From assembly GCF_018406645.1 (NCBI RefSeq), contig NZ_AP024546.1, positions 682,001 through 746,000 on the forward strand: 64,000 nucleotides of DNA. Direction: 5' to 3'. The position numbers and the translations under genes were made by a program. Origin of the DNA: Lysobacter helvus (GTDB lineage: Bacteria; Pseudomonadota; Gammaproteobacteria; Xanthomonadales; Xanthomonadaceae). Below the pieces are notes generated by a model. The model saw only the letters and a list, made by a program, of their open reading frames with translations. It was not told where the DNA came from and did no database searches. Shown in pieces: positions 25,181 to 33,224 of the stretch. The first letter of the stretch is position 1. Every line of letters starts with the position of its first letter.

Positions 25181-26668
25181 ATGAAGCAACTCAACACCAT
25201 CGCGGTCGCCCTCGCGATCGCTGTTGCAGGCTTGTGCCCGGCCGGCACGCGCGCACAGGACGCATCCCCCGCGATCTCGGTGAAGCTGGTGCCCGTCGTC
25301 GACAGGCTCCACCTGGTCACCGACATCAACGTCGTCGGCAACTGGGTCTTCATCTGCACGCAGCCCGGCGTGCTGATGCGGAAGAACCTGGCGTCGCTCA
25401 GCACGCACGATGCGTCGGTGTTCCTCGACATCCGGCCGAAGGTCGGCATGCTCGGTGCGCGCATCCCGGCCCTCGCCGGGTTGGGTTACCCCACCCCGGG
25501 CACGTACGACGAGCGTGGCTTGCTCGGCTTCGTCGCCGATCCCGCCTTCGCGACGAATGGCCGGTTCTGGATCTGGTATTCGAACATCGGCCAGTTCAGC
25601 AATCCGCCGAACTTCTTCCAGTGGACGGTCTCCACCACGCAGCCCTGGAACATGGCGCGCTACGACCACGTCGATTACCTCGACGAATACAAGGTGGTGG
25701 ACGGCGTGCCGAAGTTCATGCGCACGCTGCTCAAGCTCAAGCGGCCCTACTTCAACCACACGGGCTTCCAGTCGCTGGTGTGGTCGCCGGAGCACAAGAC
25801 GCTGGTGCTCGGCCTCGGCGACGGCGGCAGCGAGTACGACCCGAACAACATCGCGCAGGACGACCGCCAGTTGTCGGGCAAGCTGATCAAGATCGACCTG
25901 GCGAAGCTGGCGGGCATGGACTTCCGCAACACCGCGCCCGTTGCGACCTTCGCCGACCTCGCCGCGCGCGGCGTGCCGGCCGATGCGTTCAAGACGCTGG
26001 TGAAGGGCCTGCGCAATCCGAGCAAGGTGCACTACGAGCAGACCAGCGAGCCCGCGGGCGACGGCTTCCGCTGGATCAAGTACCTCGCCAACACCGGGCA
26101 GGACACGATCGAATTCCTGCATGGCTTCGATCACTACGGCATCAACTTCGGGTTCCGCGCGTGGGAGGGCAACTTCCCGACGTCGCTCGCGGCCACGTCG
26201 GACGATCCCGCGCGCACGATCATGTACGCCGTGGAAGCGACGCACCTGCCGAACTACTACCGGCCGCTCGTCGTGTACTCGCACCTGGATGCGGCCACCA
26301 ACCATCCGCACGCCAACACGGGGTCGGCGTTGTACCTCGGCGACAGGATCCCCGGCCTGAAGGGCGACCTGGTCTTCATCGACTGGATCACCTTCGACAA
26401 GTCGCCGCCGCAAGGGCAGCTGATGTACGCCAGCGTCAATCGCGCGAAGCTGCAACGCGCCAATGCGGTGCACGTGTTCAACGTCGACCTGTCGGCTGCG
26501 GGCCTGACGTCGACGCAGCCGTTGTTCTTCACGTCGATCAACACCGATCCGGCCGGCAAGCGGCTCTTCGTCGGTGGGTTCAAGGACTTCCAGTTCGTCG
26601 TGAACCAGCGCCAGGCGGTGGGCAGCACGGGCCTGGGCGGTGCGTTGTACGAAGTCGTTCCGAAGTGA
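25181..26668 (+). CDS. exported soluble glucose/sorbosone dehydrogenase-like beta-propeller protein
   Basis: 495 aa, signal peptide cleaved after TRA near residue 24. The sequence fits the six-bladed PQQ sugar dehydrogenase family: ERGLLGFVADPAF, HTGFQSLVWSP, LVLGLGDGGSEYDP, the active-site-like KGLRNPSKVHYE, and HGFDHYGINFGFRAWEGN. It may oxidise sugars or other alcohols in the periplasm; PQQ binding is inferred from family only. An AAAGGAGAGG ribosome site precedes the ATG, which is preferred over one seven codons upstream. Confidence 0.85.
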   Translation: MKQLNTIAVALAIAVAGLCPAGTRAQDASPAISVKLVPVVDRLHLVTDINVVGNWVFICTQPGVLMRKNLASLSTHDASVFLDIRPKVGMLGARIPALAGLGYPTPGTYDERGLLGFVADPAFATNGRFWIWYSNIGQFSNPPNFFQWTVSTTQPWNMARYDHVDYLDEYKVVDGVPKFMRTLLKLKRPYFNHTGFQSLVWSPEHKTLVLGLGDGGSEYDPNNIAQDDRQLSGKLIKIDLAKLAGMDFRNTAPVATFADLAARGVPADAFKTLVKGLRNPSKVHYEQTSEPAGDGFRWIKYLANTGQDTIEFLHGFDHYGINFGFRAWEGNFPTSLAATSDDPARTIMYAVEATHLPNYYRPLVVYSHLDAATNHPHANTGSALYLGDRIPGLKGDLVFIDWITFDKSPPQGQLMYASVNRAKLQRANAVHVFNVDLSAAGLTSTQPLFFTSINTDPAGKRLFVGGFKDFQFVVNQRQAVGSTGLGGALYEVVPK

Positions 26669-26686
26669 GCGACGGTGCGTGACGCA

Positions 26687-26719
26687 GGATGGCGATCATC
26701 GACGCGATGATCGCCATCC
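26687..26719. terminator. perfect 14-bp stem-loop between convergent genes
   Basis: GGATGGCGATCATC (26687-26700) and GATGATCGCCATCC (26706-26719) pair completely around a 5-nt loop. It lies between the ends of the propeller gene and the metal-permease gene and can serve both strands. Confidence 0.8.
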
Positions 26720-26725
26720 GAACAC

Positions 26726-27502
26726 TCATCGCGCGGGATGCATTTTCCGCACCGCGGGCACGAGTTGCGCCAGCAAGCCGCAGGCCGCGAGCAACCACAC
26801 GATCAACGCGCCGCTGGGCAGGTCGAACACCGCCGACAACGCCAGGCCGAGCACGTAACCCGCGATGCCGATGATGTAGGCCGTGATCAGTTGCTTGCGG
26901 CTGCCGTTGCCGCCCACGGTCGCGAGCGCCGGGATGATCAGGCTGGCGAACACGAGGTACACGCCGACCAGCTGCACCGACACGGTGATCGCGATCGCGA
27001 ACGCGCCGTAGAACGCCAGGCCCGTCAACGTGTTGCGACGCCACCATACGAACGCGAGCAGCAACGCCGACAGGAGCGCGGCAGGCCACAACTGGTCGTA
27101 GCTCACCCACAGGATCTGGCCGACGAGGAGGTCCTTCAGGTGTTCGCCGCCTTGCGGGTTGTTGGCGAGCAGCAACAGGCCGCCGGTGGCCGCGAGCACG
27201 AACAACGTGCCGATCAGCGGTTCCTGCAGTTTCGGCCAGCGCTTGTCCGTCCATGCCAGCAATCCCGCACCGGCGAGCGCCGCCACGGCGGCGGCGATCT
27301 CCACGCCGTAGCCGTGTTCGTCGACGCCGAGGTACTGCGCGAGGATCACGCCGAGCGCGGCGACCTGCGCGATCGCCAGGTCGATGAAGATGATGCCGCG
27401 CGACAACACCTGCCGCCCGAGCGGCACGTGCGTGGACAACACGATGAGCCCCGCGACGCACGCAGGTCCGAGGATGCTGGCATCCAGGCCGTCGAGGTTC
27501 AT
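26726..27502 (-). CDS. metal ABC transporter permease (ZnuB/TroC type)
   Basis: 258 aa with seven to eight membrane helices. It belongs to the ABC-3 permease family of zinc/manganese importers: SRGIIFIDLAIAQVAALGV near the N-terminus and SVQLVGVYLVFASLIIPAL near residue 190 are conserved. Its ATG overlaps the stop of the upstream binding-protein gene (ATGA), so the two are translated together. No ABC ATPase gene is present in the operon or in the window, so the energy-coupling subunit must come from elsewhere. Confidence 0.88.
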   Translation of the reverse strand: MNLDGLDASILGPACVAGLIVLSTHVPLGRQVLSRGIIFIDLAIAQVAALGVILAQYLGVDEHGYGVEIAAAVAALAGAGLLAWTDKRWPKLQEPLIGTLFVLAATGGLLLLANNPQGGEHLKDLLVGQILWVSYDQLWPAALLSALLLAFVWWRRNTLTGLAFYGAFAIAITVSVQLVGVYLVFASLIIPALATVGGNGSRKQLITAYIIGIAGYVLGLALSAVFDLPSGALIVWLLAACGLLAQLVPAVRKMHPAR

Positions 27503-28395
27503 TTGGCGGCACCCAGCAGCTTGTCGATCGTGGAGTCGTACATGCCGAACAGGTCCTTCGACTGCGCATCGCCGCCGACGGAGAACGGCAGCACGACGAC
27601 GGGCACGCCCGTGCGATCGGACAACCAGTGCGCCGGCTTCGGATCCTGGTAGGCGGCGGCGATGATCGCGTACGTGCCCGCGGCCTTCGTCGTCGCGATC
27701 AGGCTCGACAGGTGGCCGCTGGTCGGCGGCACGCCGGGCTTCGGCTCGAGTGCGCCGATCTGCTGCAGACCGAGCCACGTGTTGAGGTACACCCAGCTGA
27801 TGTGGTGCACGACGACCTTCTTGCCCTTCAGCGGCGCGGCCTTCGCTTCCCAGCGCTTGATGGCGGCCTGCCAGCGCGTCGAGAAATCCGCGAGGCGCTG
27901 CTGGTACACCGCTGTGTTCGCCGGATCGAGCACGATCAATCGTGCATCGAGCGCCTTCGCGATCTTCAGCATGCGATACGGATCGAGCTGCACGTGCGGA
28001 TTGCCGCGCGGATGGATGTCGCCGTTGGCGCGGTCGAGCGCGGTGGGGCGTTCGAGCGTCTGCACCTGCTCGCTCGCCATGAAGTACCCGTTGCCGCTGG
28101 CCACGCGCGAGTTGCCGGATTGCTTGAGCAGCTGCGGCAGCCAGCCCACTTCGAGGTCGCTGCCGGTGCAGGCGATGAGGTCGGCCTGGCGCACCTTCGC
28201 GATCAGGCTGGGCTTGGCTTCGATCTGGTGGACGTCCTGCAGCGCGGTGGTGCCGACGCTGAGGTCGACCTTGTCGCCCGCAAGTTCGGTGACCATCGCG
28301 CCCCATTCGGGTTCGCAGGCGAAGACCTTCGGCTTGGCGAAGGCGGGCACGGCCGCGAGGCCGAGGAGGAGGAAGCAGATGAGTTGGCGTTTCAT
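27499..28395 (-). CDS. metal ABC transporter substrate-binding protein (ZnuA/TroA type)
   Basis: 298 aa, signal peptide ending AFA at residue 20. It is a cluster A-I binding protein: FACEPEWGAMVTELAGD, a histidine in QDVHQIEAKPS, the metal-site histidine in RGNPHVQLDP, and VVVHHISWVYL. It lacks the long His-rich loop of many ZnuA proteins. It captures Zn2+ or Mn2+ in the periplasm for the permease encoded next. The upstream porin gene ends 17 nt before it. Confidence 0.87.
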   Translation of the reverse strand: MKRQLICFLLLGLAAVPAFAKPKVFACEPEWGAMVTELAGDKVDLSVGTTALQDVHQIEAKPSLIAKVRQADLIACTGSDLEVGWLPQLLKQSGNSRVASGNGYFMASEQVQTLERPTALDRANGDIHPRGNPHVQLDPYRMLKIAKALDARLIVLDPANTAVYQQRLADFSTRWQAAIKRWEAKAAPLKGKKVVVHHISWVYLNTWLGLQQIGALEPKPGVPPTSGHLSSLIATTKAAGTYAIIAAAYQDPKPAHWLSDRTGVPVVVLPFSVGGDAQSKDLFGMYDSTIDKLLGAAK

Positions 28396-28412
28396 GTCGG
28401 TTGACCTCGCGA

Positions 28413-29825
28413 TCAGAATTTGTGGGCGCCGTGGGCGCCGAACGTGGCCTGGTATTGCAGGCTGATGATGTTGTCGGTGTCGGCCGCGTTCGGGTAATCG
28501 CGGCCGAGTTGCAGGCGCAGCAGGCTGAACTCGCTGTTGCGCCACGTGAGCATCACGCTGTGGCGGAACGGATCGAACGGGCTGGCGAACGGCCCGCCTT
28601 CGTCGGCCCACAGGCGGTCGTAGCGATAGCCGGTTTCCCACGTGCGGTTGATGCGCCAGATGCCTTCGACGTACGCGCCCTGGCGTTGGCCGTTCCACGG
28701 CTGGTCGAGCGTGGCATCCACCGGATCGTGGTAAGCGCCGTCGCGGTCTTCGTGGAAGTACTCGCTGCGCACGGTGACGCCGCCGTCCTTCGTGTTGCCG
28801 CCCGGCGCCCACTTCCAGGTGAAGTCGGCCAGGTACAGGTTTTCGTCGCCGCGGAAGCCATCCTCCGCGCCATCGGTCTGCGAGCGCAGCATCGACACGC
28901 CGGCGAGCCATTCGTTGTCGGTGCCGACATCGCCGCCCGCGTGCGCGAACAGCGTCTTGACGCCCGCGCCCGCGTGCCCTGCCCCGCCGCTGGGGAACGC
29001 ATCGCCGCGCAGGATTTCGCCGCCGACTTCGAAGAACACATCGGTCGGCGCCACCCAGCGCAACTGCACGCCATCGTCGCCGTACTGGTTGCCGAGGAAC
29101 GCCTGGTACGCCAGCGGACGATCGGAGAACGCGTCGGTGTGCGCGTGGTGGCTGTTGAGGTACCCGATGTTGGAGAAGAACCGGCCGGCGCGCAGCGAGA
29201 AGCCCGCGGGCATCGCGGTGGTGTCGATGTACGCCTCTTCGACGCCGAGCTTGTCTTGCCCGTCTTCGTTCTCCACCGACAGCGTCACCTGCCCGTAGAA
29301 CTTGTCGTCGATGTTGGAGGAGAACGCGAACTCGCTTTCGCCCAGCGAGAATCCCTGCGGACCGGGACCGGCGCCGCCGGCGAGCGGGAAGCCCGCGCGC
29401 AGGTAGTTGTCCGGGTTGAGCGAGTGGTACGCGTAGCTGCCGTTGAGGATCACGCTGATCGCGGGGTTGAACGCGTTCGGATTCGAGGCCGCGTTGTCGA
29501 TGGGCGGCGCGGCTTCTTCCGCAGGCGCTTCGGCTTGCGCCACCGGCTGCGACGCGTTGGCCTTCATCGCTTCGATTTCGGCGCGCGCGTCCTGCAAGGC
29601 CTGCGCGGTGGCGGCCTGGGCGTCTTCGAGGGCCTTGATCTTCGCTTCGAGCGCGGAGACCCGATCGGTGGGCGCCGCGTCCTGCGCGAAGGCGAGTGCG
29701 GGCGAAAGCGCGGCGACGACGGCGCACGCAAGGAGGGAACGACGCCATCGCGACGTCGTTGGCGATGGACTGGAGCACGACACGTCGGCGGCGCGCGCGC
29801 GCACCGACAGGCAAGACGGATTCAC
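28413..29825 (-). CDS. outer-membrane porin-like protein with N-terminal coiled coil
   Basis: 470 aa from GTG 29825, chosen because GGAGG sits 8 nt upstream. A long signal sequence ends AFA-Q; next comes a coiled coil (about 50-85, VSALEAKIKALEDAQAAT) as in OprO/P-like porins, then a beta-barrel with many aromatic strands. The segment FFSNIGYLNSHHAHTDAF is rich in histidine. It probably lets the metal, or a metal complex, through the outer membrane to the binding protein that follows. Third position in a four-gene unit beginning with a short His-rich protein. Confidence 0.82.
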   Translation of the reverse strand: MNPSCLSVRARAADVSCSSPSPTTSRWRRSLLACAVVAALSPALAFAQDAAPTDRVSALEAKIKALEDAQAATAQALQDARAEIEAMKANASQPVAQAEAPAEEAAPPIDNAASNPNAFNPAISVILNGSYAYHSLNPDNYLRAGFPLAGGAGPGPQGFSLGESEFAFSSNIDDKFYGQVTLSVENEDGQDKLGVEEAYIDTTAMPAGFSLRAGRFFSNIGYLNSHHAHTDAFSDRPLAYQAFLGNQYGDDGVQLRWVAPTDVFFEVGGEILRGDAFPSGGAGHAGAGVKTLFAHAGGDVGTDNEWLAGVSMLRSQTDGAEDGFRGDENLYLADFTWKWAPGGNTKDGGVTVRSEYFHEDRDGAYHDPVDATLDQPWNGQRQGAYVEGIWRINRTWETGYRYDRLWADEGGPFASPFDPFRHSVMLTWRNSEFSLLRLQLGRDYPNAADTDNIISLQYQATFGAHGAHKF

Positions 29826-29860
29826 GGGGAAAACCTCCGGAGCGGATGGATGACGGGATG

Positions 29861-29878
29861 GGCTGCGCAAGGGCAGCC
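29861..29878 (-). promoter_or_regulatory. 6-bp GC stem-loop between the leader gene and the porin
   Basis: On the coding strand GGCTGC and GCAGCC pair around CCTTGC. It begins 10 nt after the stop of the short leader-type gene and ends about 35 nt before the porin start, so it may act in attenuation or mRNA processing. A matching arrangement occurs at 42495-42511. Confidence 0.5.
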
Positions 29879-29888
29879 GGAACGCGCG

Positions 29889-30266
29889 TCAGGCGATCGG
29901 AGGCCGGAACGGTGAAGTCGAGGCGTGGGGCTCGATGGCGAACGCTTCCATCGGCGGCAACGCGATGCGCGGCGGATGGATGAGCGTGAAGGCGAGGACC
30001 GGCACGACCGGCGTGAACGACGGGCTGCCGCCTTCGTACCAGTTGGCGCCGTGCGTGTGCTTGCTGCCGGACTGCCCCTGGTCACCCGGATCGTCGCGGT
30101 CGCCTTCGAAGTGCACGGTGTGCGTGCGATCCACCGACGCCAGCAGCGCGTGTTCGATCGAATGCACTTCGCACATGAAATGCATGACCGGGGTGATCAG
30201 CAGCCCCAGCACCAGCAGCGCCAGCAAGCTGGCGCGCAGGGAGCGCTGGAGGCGGCGGAAGATCAT
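29889..30266 (-). CDS. short His-rich exported leader-type protein ending RPPIA
   Basis: 125 aa. A hydrophobic segment (about 10-32) acts as signal or anchor. The middle is rich in histidine and acidic residues (CEVHSIEH, RTHTVHFEGD, SKHTHGANW) and could bind metal. It ends FRPPIA, the same last five residues as the CopL-like protein at 42531-42899. It heads the porin-binding protein-permease operon. TACCCT stands exactly 7 nt before its ATG and no ribosome site is visible, so the mRNA may be leaderless. By analogy with CopL a regulatory role is proposed; this is inference. Confidence 0.72.
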   Translation of the reverse strand: MIFRRLQRSLRASLLALLVLGLLITPVMHFMCEVHSIEHALLASVDRTHTVHFEGDRDDPGDQGQSGSKHTHGANWYEGGSPSFTPVVPVLAFTLIHPPRIALPPMEAFAIEPHASTSPFRPPIA

Positions 30267-30273
30267 CTGCCCG

Positions 30274-30279
30274 AGGGTA
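30274..30279 (-). promoter_or_regulatory. -10-like TACCCT 7 nt before the metal-leader ATG
   Basis: TACCCT fits TANNNT; a -35-like TTGTCA lies 18 nt further upstream inside the inverted repeat 30289-30312. The spacing to the ATG leaves no room for a 5' untranslated region. Confidence 0.4.
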
Positions 30280-30288
30280 ACGGACCCG

Positions 30289-30312
30289 CTCCGGGCGTGA
30301 CAACGCCCGGAG
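30289..30312 (-). terminator. perfect 10-bp stem-loop after the PhoN-like gene
   Basis: CTCCGGGCGT and ACGCCCGGAG pair around a 4-nt loop. It follows the stop of the phosphatase gene by 33 nt and overlaps the expected promoter of the next operon, so it could be a terminator, an operator, or both. Confidence 0.6.
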
Positions 30313-30345
30313 GTCATCGCGGGGATGCGGGGTGCGTGAATGTGG

Positions 30346-31212
30346 CTACAGCGTCCCGGTGATGGGCGCCAGGCGCGCCGCTTCGGCCGTGCACTTCGCG
30401 GGATCCGGGGCGGGGGCGGCGGCCAGTTCCTTGCGCGCGGCTTCGACATCGGCGACGAACGCGGGATCCGATTGCAGGCGCGCGAAGGTCCCGGCGGCGA
30501 CCGTGCGGCCCGCGAGGATGTCGCTCTGCCAGTGCGCGTTGCAGACCAGGCGGCTTTCGCCGAACGCGCGTGCACGGGCCAGCAACGCATCGGTGCGCGC
30601 GGGTGCGACCTGCACGAGGATCAGGCCCCACGTCCAGCCGATCGCGGTATGCCCCGACGGATACGAGCCATCGTTGCGCAACTGCGCTTCATCGCCGGGC
30701 GTGCACGTGGATTCCTTGTAATGCACGAACGGCCGCTCGTGCTGGTAGTGGTCCTTCGCGCGATACGTCGAAAGGCCGGCATCGACCAGCGTGCGTTGCA
30801 TGAGCAGGTAGAGGCGCGGCGTGGCGGCCGGCGTGATCGTTTTTCCCAGGGCGCAGTCGAACGCGGTGGGCGCGTGGGGGAAATGGAGGTCGGCGTCGGC
30901 GGTCGCGAGTGCGCCGCGCGGTGTGCTGCGCAACGTTTGTGCAGTCGCGTGGATCGCTTCGTCCTGCGCGAACGCGGGCGATTTCGGATCGGGTGGCGGC
31001 GGCACGAGCGCAAGGCTGTCGGGCAATGCGCGACCGAGGTAACCGGCCGGCACGCCGGGTTTCAACTCGGGCACCGGCGCGACGGCGGCGGGCGGCGGCG
31101 TGCGTTCGACGGCACTACCCGCGCACGCCGCGAGCGCGCCGAGCAGCGTGCACGACAGCAGGGCGTGCACCGGACGCACCTGGATGCATGTCTCGACGTG
31201 TGTCGTCGCCAT
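30346..31212 (-). CDS. class A acid phosphatase/PAP2 family lipoprotein (PhoN-like)
   Basis: 288 aa. The lipobox ALAAC near residue 30 marks a lipoprotein. The vanadate-type phosphatase signature is complete: K and R in YRAKDHYQHERPF, GSYPSGHT, and SRLVCNAHWQSDILAG, matching class A bacterial non-specific acid phosphatases. It should release phosphate from organic esters in the periplasm. ATG 31212 was chosen because AAGGAGA lies just upstream; a GTG six codons earlier is possible but would overlap that ribosome site. Confidence 0.9.
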   Translation of the reverse strand: MATTHVETCIQVRPVHALLSCTLLGALAACAGSAVERTPPPAAVAPVPELKPGVPAGYLGRALPDSLALVPPPPDPKSPAFAQDEAIHATAQTLRSTPRGALATADADLHFPHAPTAFDCALGKTITPAATPRLYLLMQRTLVDAGLSTYRAKDHYQHERPFVHYKESTCTPGDEAQLRNDGSYPSGHTAIGWTWGLILVQVAPARTDALLARARAFGESRLVCNAHWQSDILAGRTVAAGTFARLQSDPAFVADVEAARKELAAAPAPDPAKCTAEAARLAPITGTL

Positions 31213-31260
31213 GGCGCGGTCTCCTTGCACCCGGCACTGTCCGCCAGGCGCAAGGTCCGC

Positions 31261-31284
31261 GCGTCCGCAATATTTCGCGGACGC
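31261..31284 (-). terminator. 8-bp stem-loop after the DUF885 gene
   Basis: GCGTCCGC and GCGGACGC pair around AATATTTC, about 30 nt after the stop of the DUF885 gene and 49 nt before the phosphatase start. Confidence 0.55.
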
Positions 31285-31286
31285 GC

Positions 31287-31301
31287 TCAGTAGAACTACG
31301 G
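31287..31301. promoter_or_regulatory. TCCGTAG-TT-CTACTG motif, copy B
   Basis: Read on the minus strand this matches the copy at 22770-22784 except for the two central bases. It lies between the end of the DUF885 gene and its terminator stem. Confidence 0.3.
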
Positions 31302-31312
31302 AGCGCCGATGC

Positions 31313-33115
31313 TCAGCGCTTCGCGCGCTGCTGCTTCACGAACGTCTCGCGCACCGCCTTGTTCAGCAGCGCCGGCGGCAGCAGGCCCTGGTCGAGCAGG
31401 AAGTCGTTGAAGGCCTTGCGGTTGAAGTCGTCGCCGAGCGCCACCTCGGTTTCCGCGCGCATCTGCATGATGCGCGAGTAGCCGTAGAAGTAGCTGCCGG
31501 CCTGGCCGGGCGAGTTCACCGAGTAGCGATCGATTTCCTGCCGCGCCATCGCCTTCGAGAATCCGACCTGTTCGGTGAGCACCTTGAACGCGGTGTCGCG
31601 GTCGGTGAGGCCGAGGTTGATCATCGGATCGAGCATCGCGCGCGCGGCGCGCAGCAGGCGGAACTGCAGCGCGATCAGCTGCCCCTCCAACGGCTCGTAC
31701 GGCACCATCTCGGCTTCGGCATACAGCGCCCAGCCTTCGACGTTCACCGAATTGAAGGCATACAGCGTGCGCGCCAGCGAGACGCCGCGCTCGATCATCG
31801 CGGTGAACTGCAACTCGTGACCGGGGCGGCCTTCGTGCGCGCTCAGCGTCCATGCGCCGGCGTGAAAGTTGAAGTCGTCGTACGGACCATCGGCGCCGGC
31901 GTTGGGATTGCCCAGCGGCAGGACGAACGTGCCCTGCTGCCCCGTGTTGCCCACCAGCGGCGCCGGCAGGAAATGCGGCGCGGGCTGCGCGGCGTTCTCG
32001 GCCTGCGAACCCAGGCGCATCTGCATCGGGCGGTTGGGCAGCGTCACCACGTCGTGCTGCGCGATCAGGCGGTCGAGTCCCGGCATCACGGTGTTGCGGT
32101 AATACGGCTCGACTTCGTTGTCCTTCAGCTGCGTGCGCTTGAGCGCGCGGATCACGCCGATGTAATCGGTGGCCGCGATGCCCTTTTCCTTCGCCACCAG
32201 CGGCGCGAGTTGCTGCATCGCGTTGCGGGTTTCCATGTACTCCAGCTGCGCGCGTTCGATCAGCACGCGCGGATCGATGTCGATGCCGTAGTTCTTCAGC
32301 GCCAGCGCATACAGCGCATCGGGCAGCTTGTAGTCGGTGCGCGCGGTGGGCAGCACGGCGGCCTTCGACCACGCGGCGTACTCGTCGAGTTGCTTGTCCA
32401 GCGCGGCGAGCGCCGAGGCGGCCTGCGCGTCCAGCTTGTACTTCACGAACAGGTCGCGGATGCCTGCGCGGTAGGTCTGCACGTTGTCGATCGACTGCTG
32501 CACTTCGATCTGCGTCGGCTGCACCAGGCCTTTCTCGCTGCGCTCGTCGTAGCGCTGGCGCGCGAGCGTCACGAGCGGCGTGGTACCCGGCGCGACGCCG
32601 ACGTAACGCTGCAGGCGCAGCACGGCGCTCGCGCGGCGATCGGCCGGCGTCTGTTCCGACAGCAGCGACTGGATGCCCGAGAAGATCGTCTGGCCCGCGT
32701 CGAACCACGGACGCGTCATGCGCTGGTTGATCTCGCTGGCCTGAATCTGGTCGTCCGCGGCCTGCACGAGGATCGCGATGTCCTGCTTCACGTTCGGGTC
32801 GGTTTCGGTCGCGGCCTTCGCGAGCAGGTCGGCCTTCGCCTTCGCGGTGGCTTCGCGGAAGCGCTGCGGATAGCCCGGGCCAATGTCGGCCACCTTGTCG
32901 TCGTAGCCCGGGATGCCGAAGAACGACACCGTCTCCGGCTGGAACGGCGCCTGCGCGAGGATGAGGATGTTCGTGTATTCGTTGCTGCGCGCGACCCACG
33001 CCGGCGGGGCCTTGGCCGGGGCGGCGCTGGCGGGTTTCGCCTGTGCCTGCGCGAGGACGGGCGCCGGCAAGGCGAGAAACAGGGCAACGGCAACCGCCAG
33101 CGTGAGCGTCTTCAT
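31313..33115 (-). CDS. DUF885 family exported protein (probable metallopeptidase)
   Basis: 600 aa, signal peptide ending LAQA near residue 24. DUF885 proteins are helical and carry an HExxxxH-like metal site; here it is HEGRPGHELQ, with a further glutamate in VEGWALYAEAEM. Other family segments are DYIGVIRALKR and FYGYSRIMQMR near the C-terminus. Members are thought to be periplasmic zinc carboxypeptidases or dipeptidases, which is not proven for this one. A GAGGGGAG ribosome site supports the start. Confidence 0.9.
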   Translation of the reverse strand: MKTLTLAVAVALFLALPAPVLAQAQAKPASAAPAKAPPAWVARSNEYTNILILAQAPFQPETVSFFGIPGYDDKVADIGPGYPQRFREATAKAKADLLAKAATETDPNVKQDIAILVQAADDQIQASEINQRMTRPWFDAGQTIFSGIQSLLSEQTPADRRASAVLRLQRYVGVAPGTTPLVTLARQRYDERSEKGLVQPTQIEVQQSIDNVQTYRAGIRDLFVKYKLDAQAASALAALDKQLDEYAAWSKAAVLPTARTDYKLPDALYALALKNYGIDIDPRVLIERAQLEYMETRNAMQQLAPLVAKEKGIAATDYIGVIRALKRTQLKDNEVEPYYRNTVMPGLDRLIAQHDVVTLPNRPMQMRLGSQAENAAQPAPHFLPAPLVGNTGQQGTFVLPLGNPNAGADGPYDDFNFHAGAWTLSAHEGRPGHELQFTAMIERGVSLARTLYAFNSVNVEGWALYAEAEMVPYEPLEGQLIALQFRLLRAARAMLDPMINLGLTDRDTAFKVLTEQVGFSKAMARQEIDRYSVNSPGQAGSYFYGYSRIMQMRAETEVALGDDFNRKAFNDFLLDQGLLPPALLNKAVRETFVKQQRAKR

Positions 33116-33224
33116 TCGGATCTCCCCTCGGGTGAGGCGCCACCCTAGCCGGCCGGCGTGATGACAATCCATGCCCCACAAGTCACGTGGCCGTGCGCCC
33201 GGGGTTGGCGCGTTTGCCTGCGGC

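Noticed and set aside
23603-26473. 956-codon open frame on the - strand
   Set aside because: Antisense to the M28 peptidase and the sugar-dehydrogenase-like gene; no domain and Arg/His/Val-rich.
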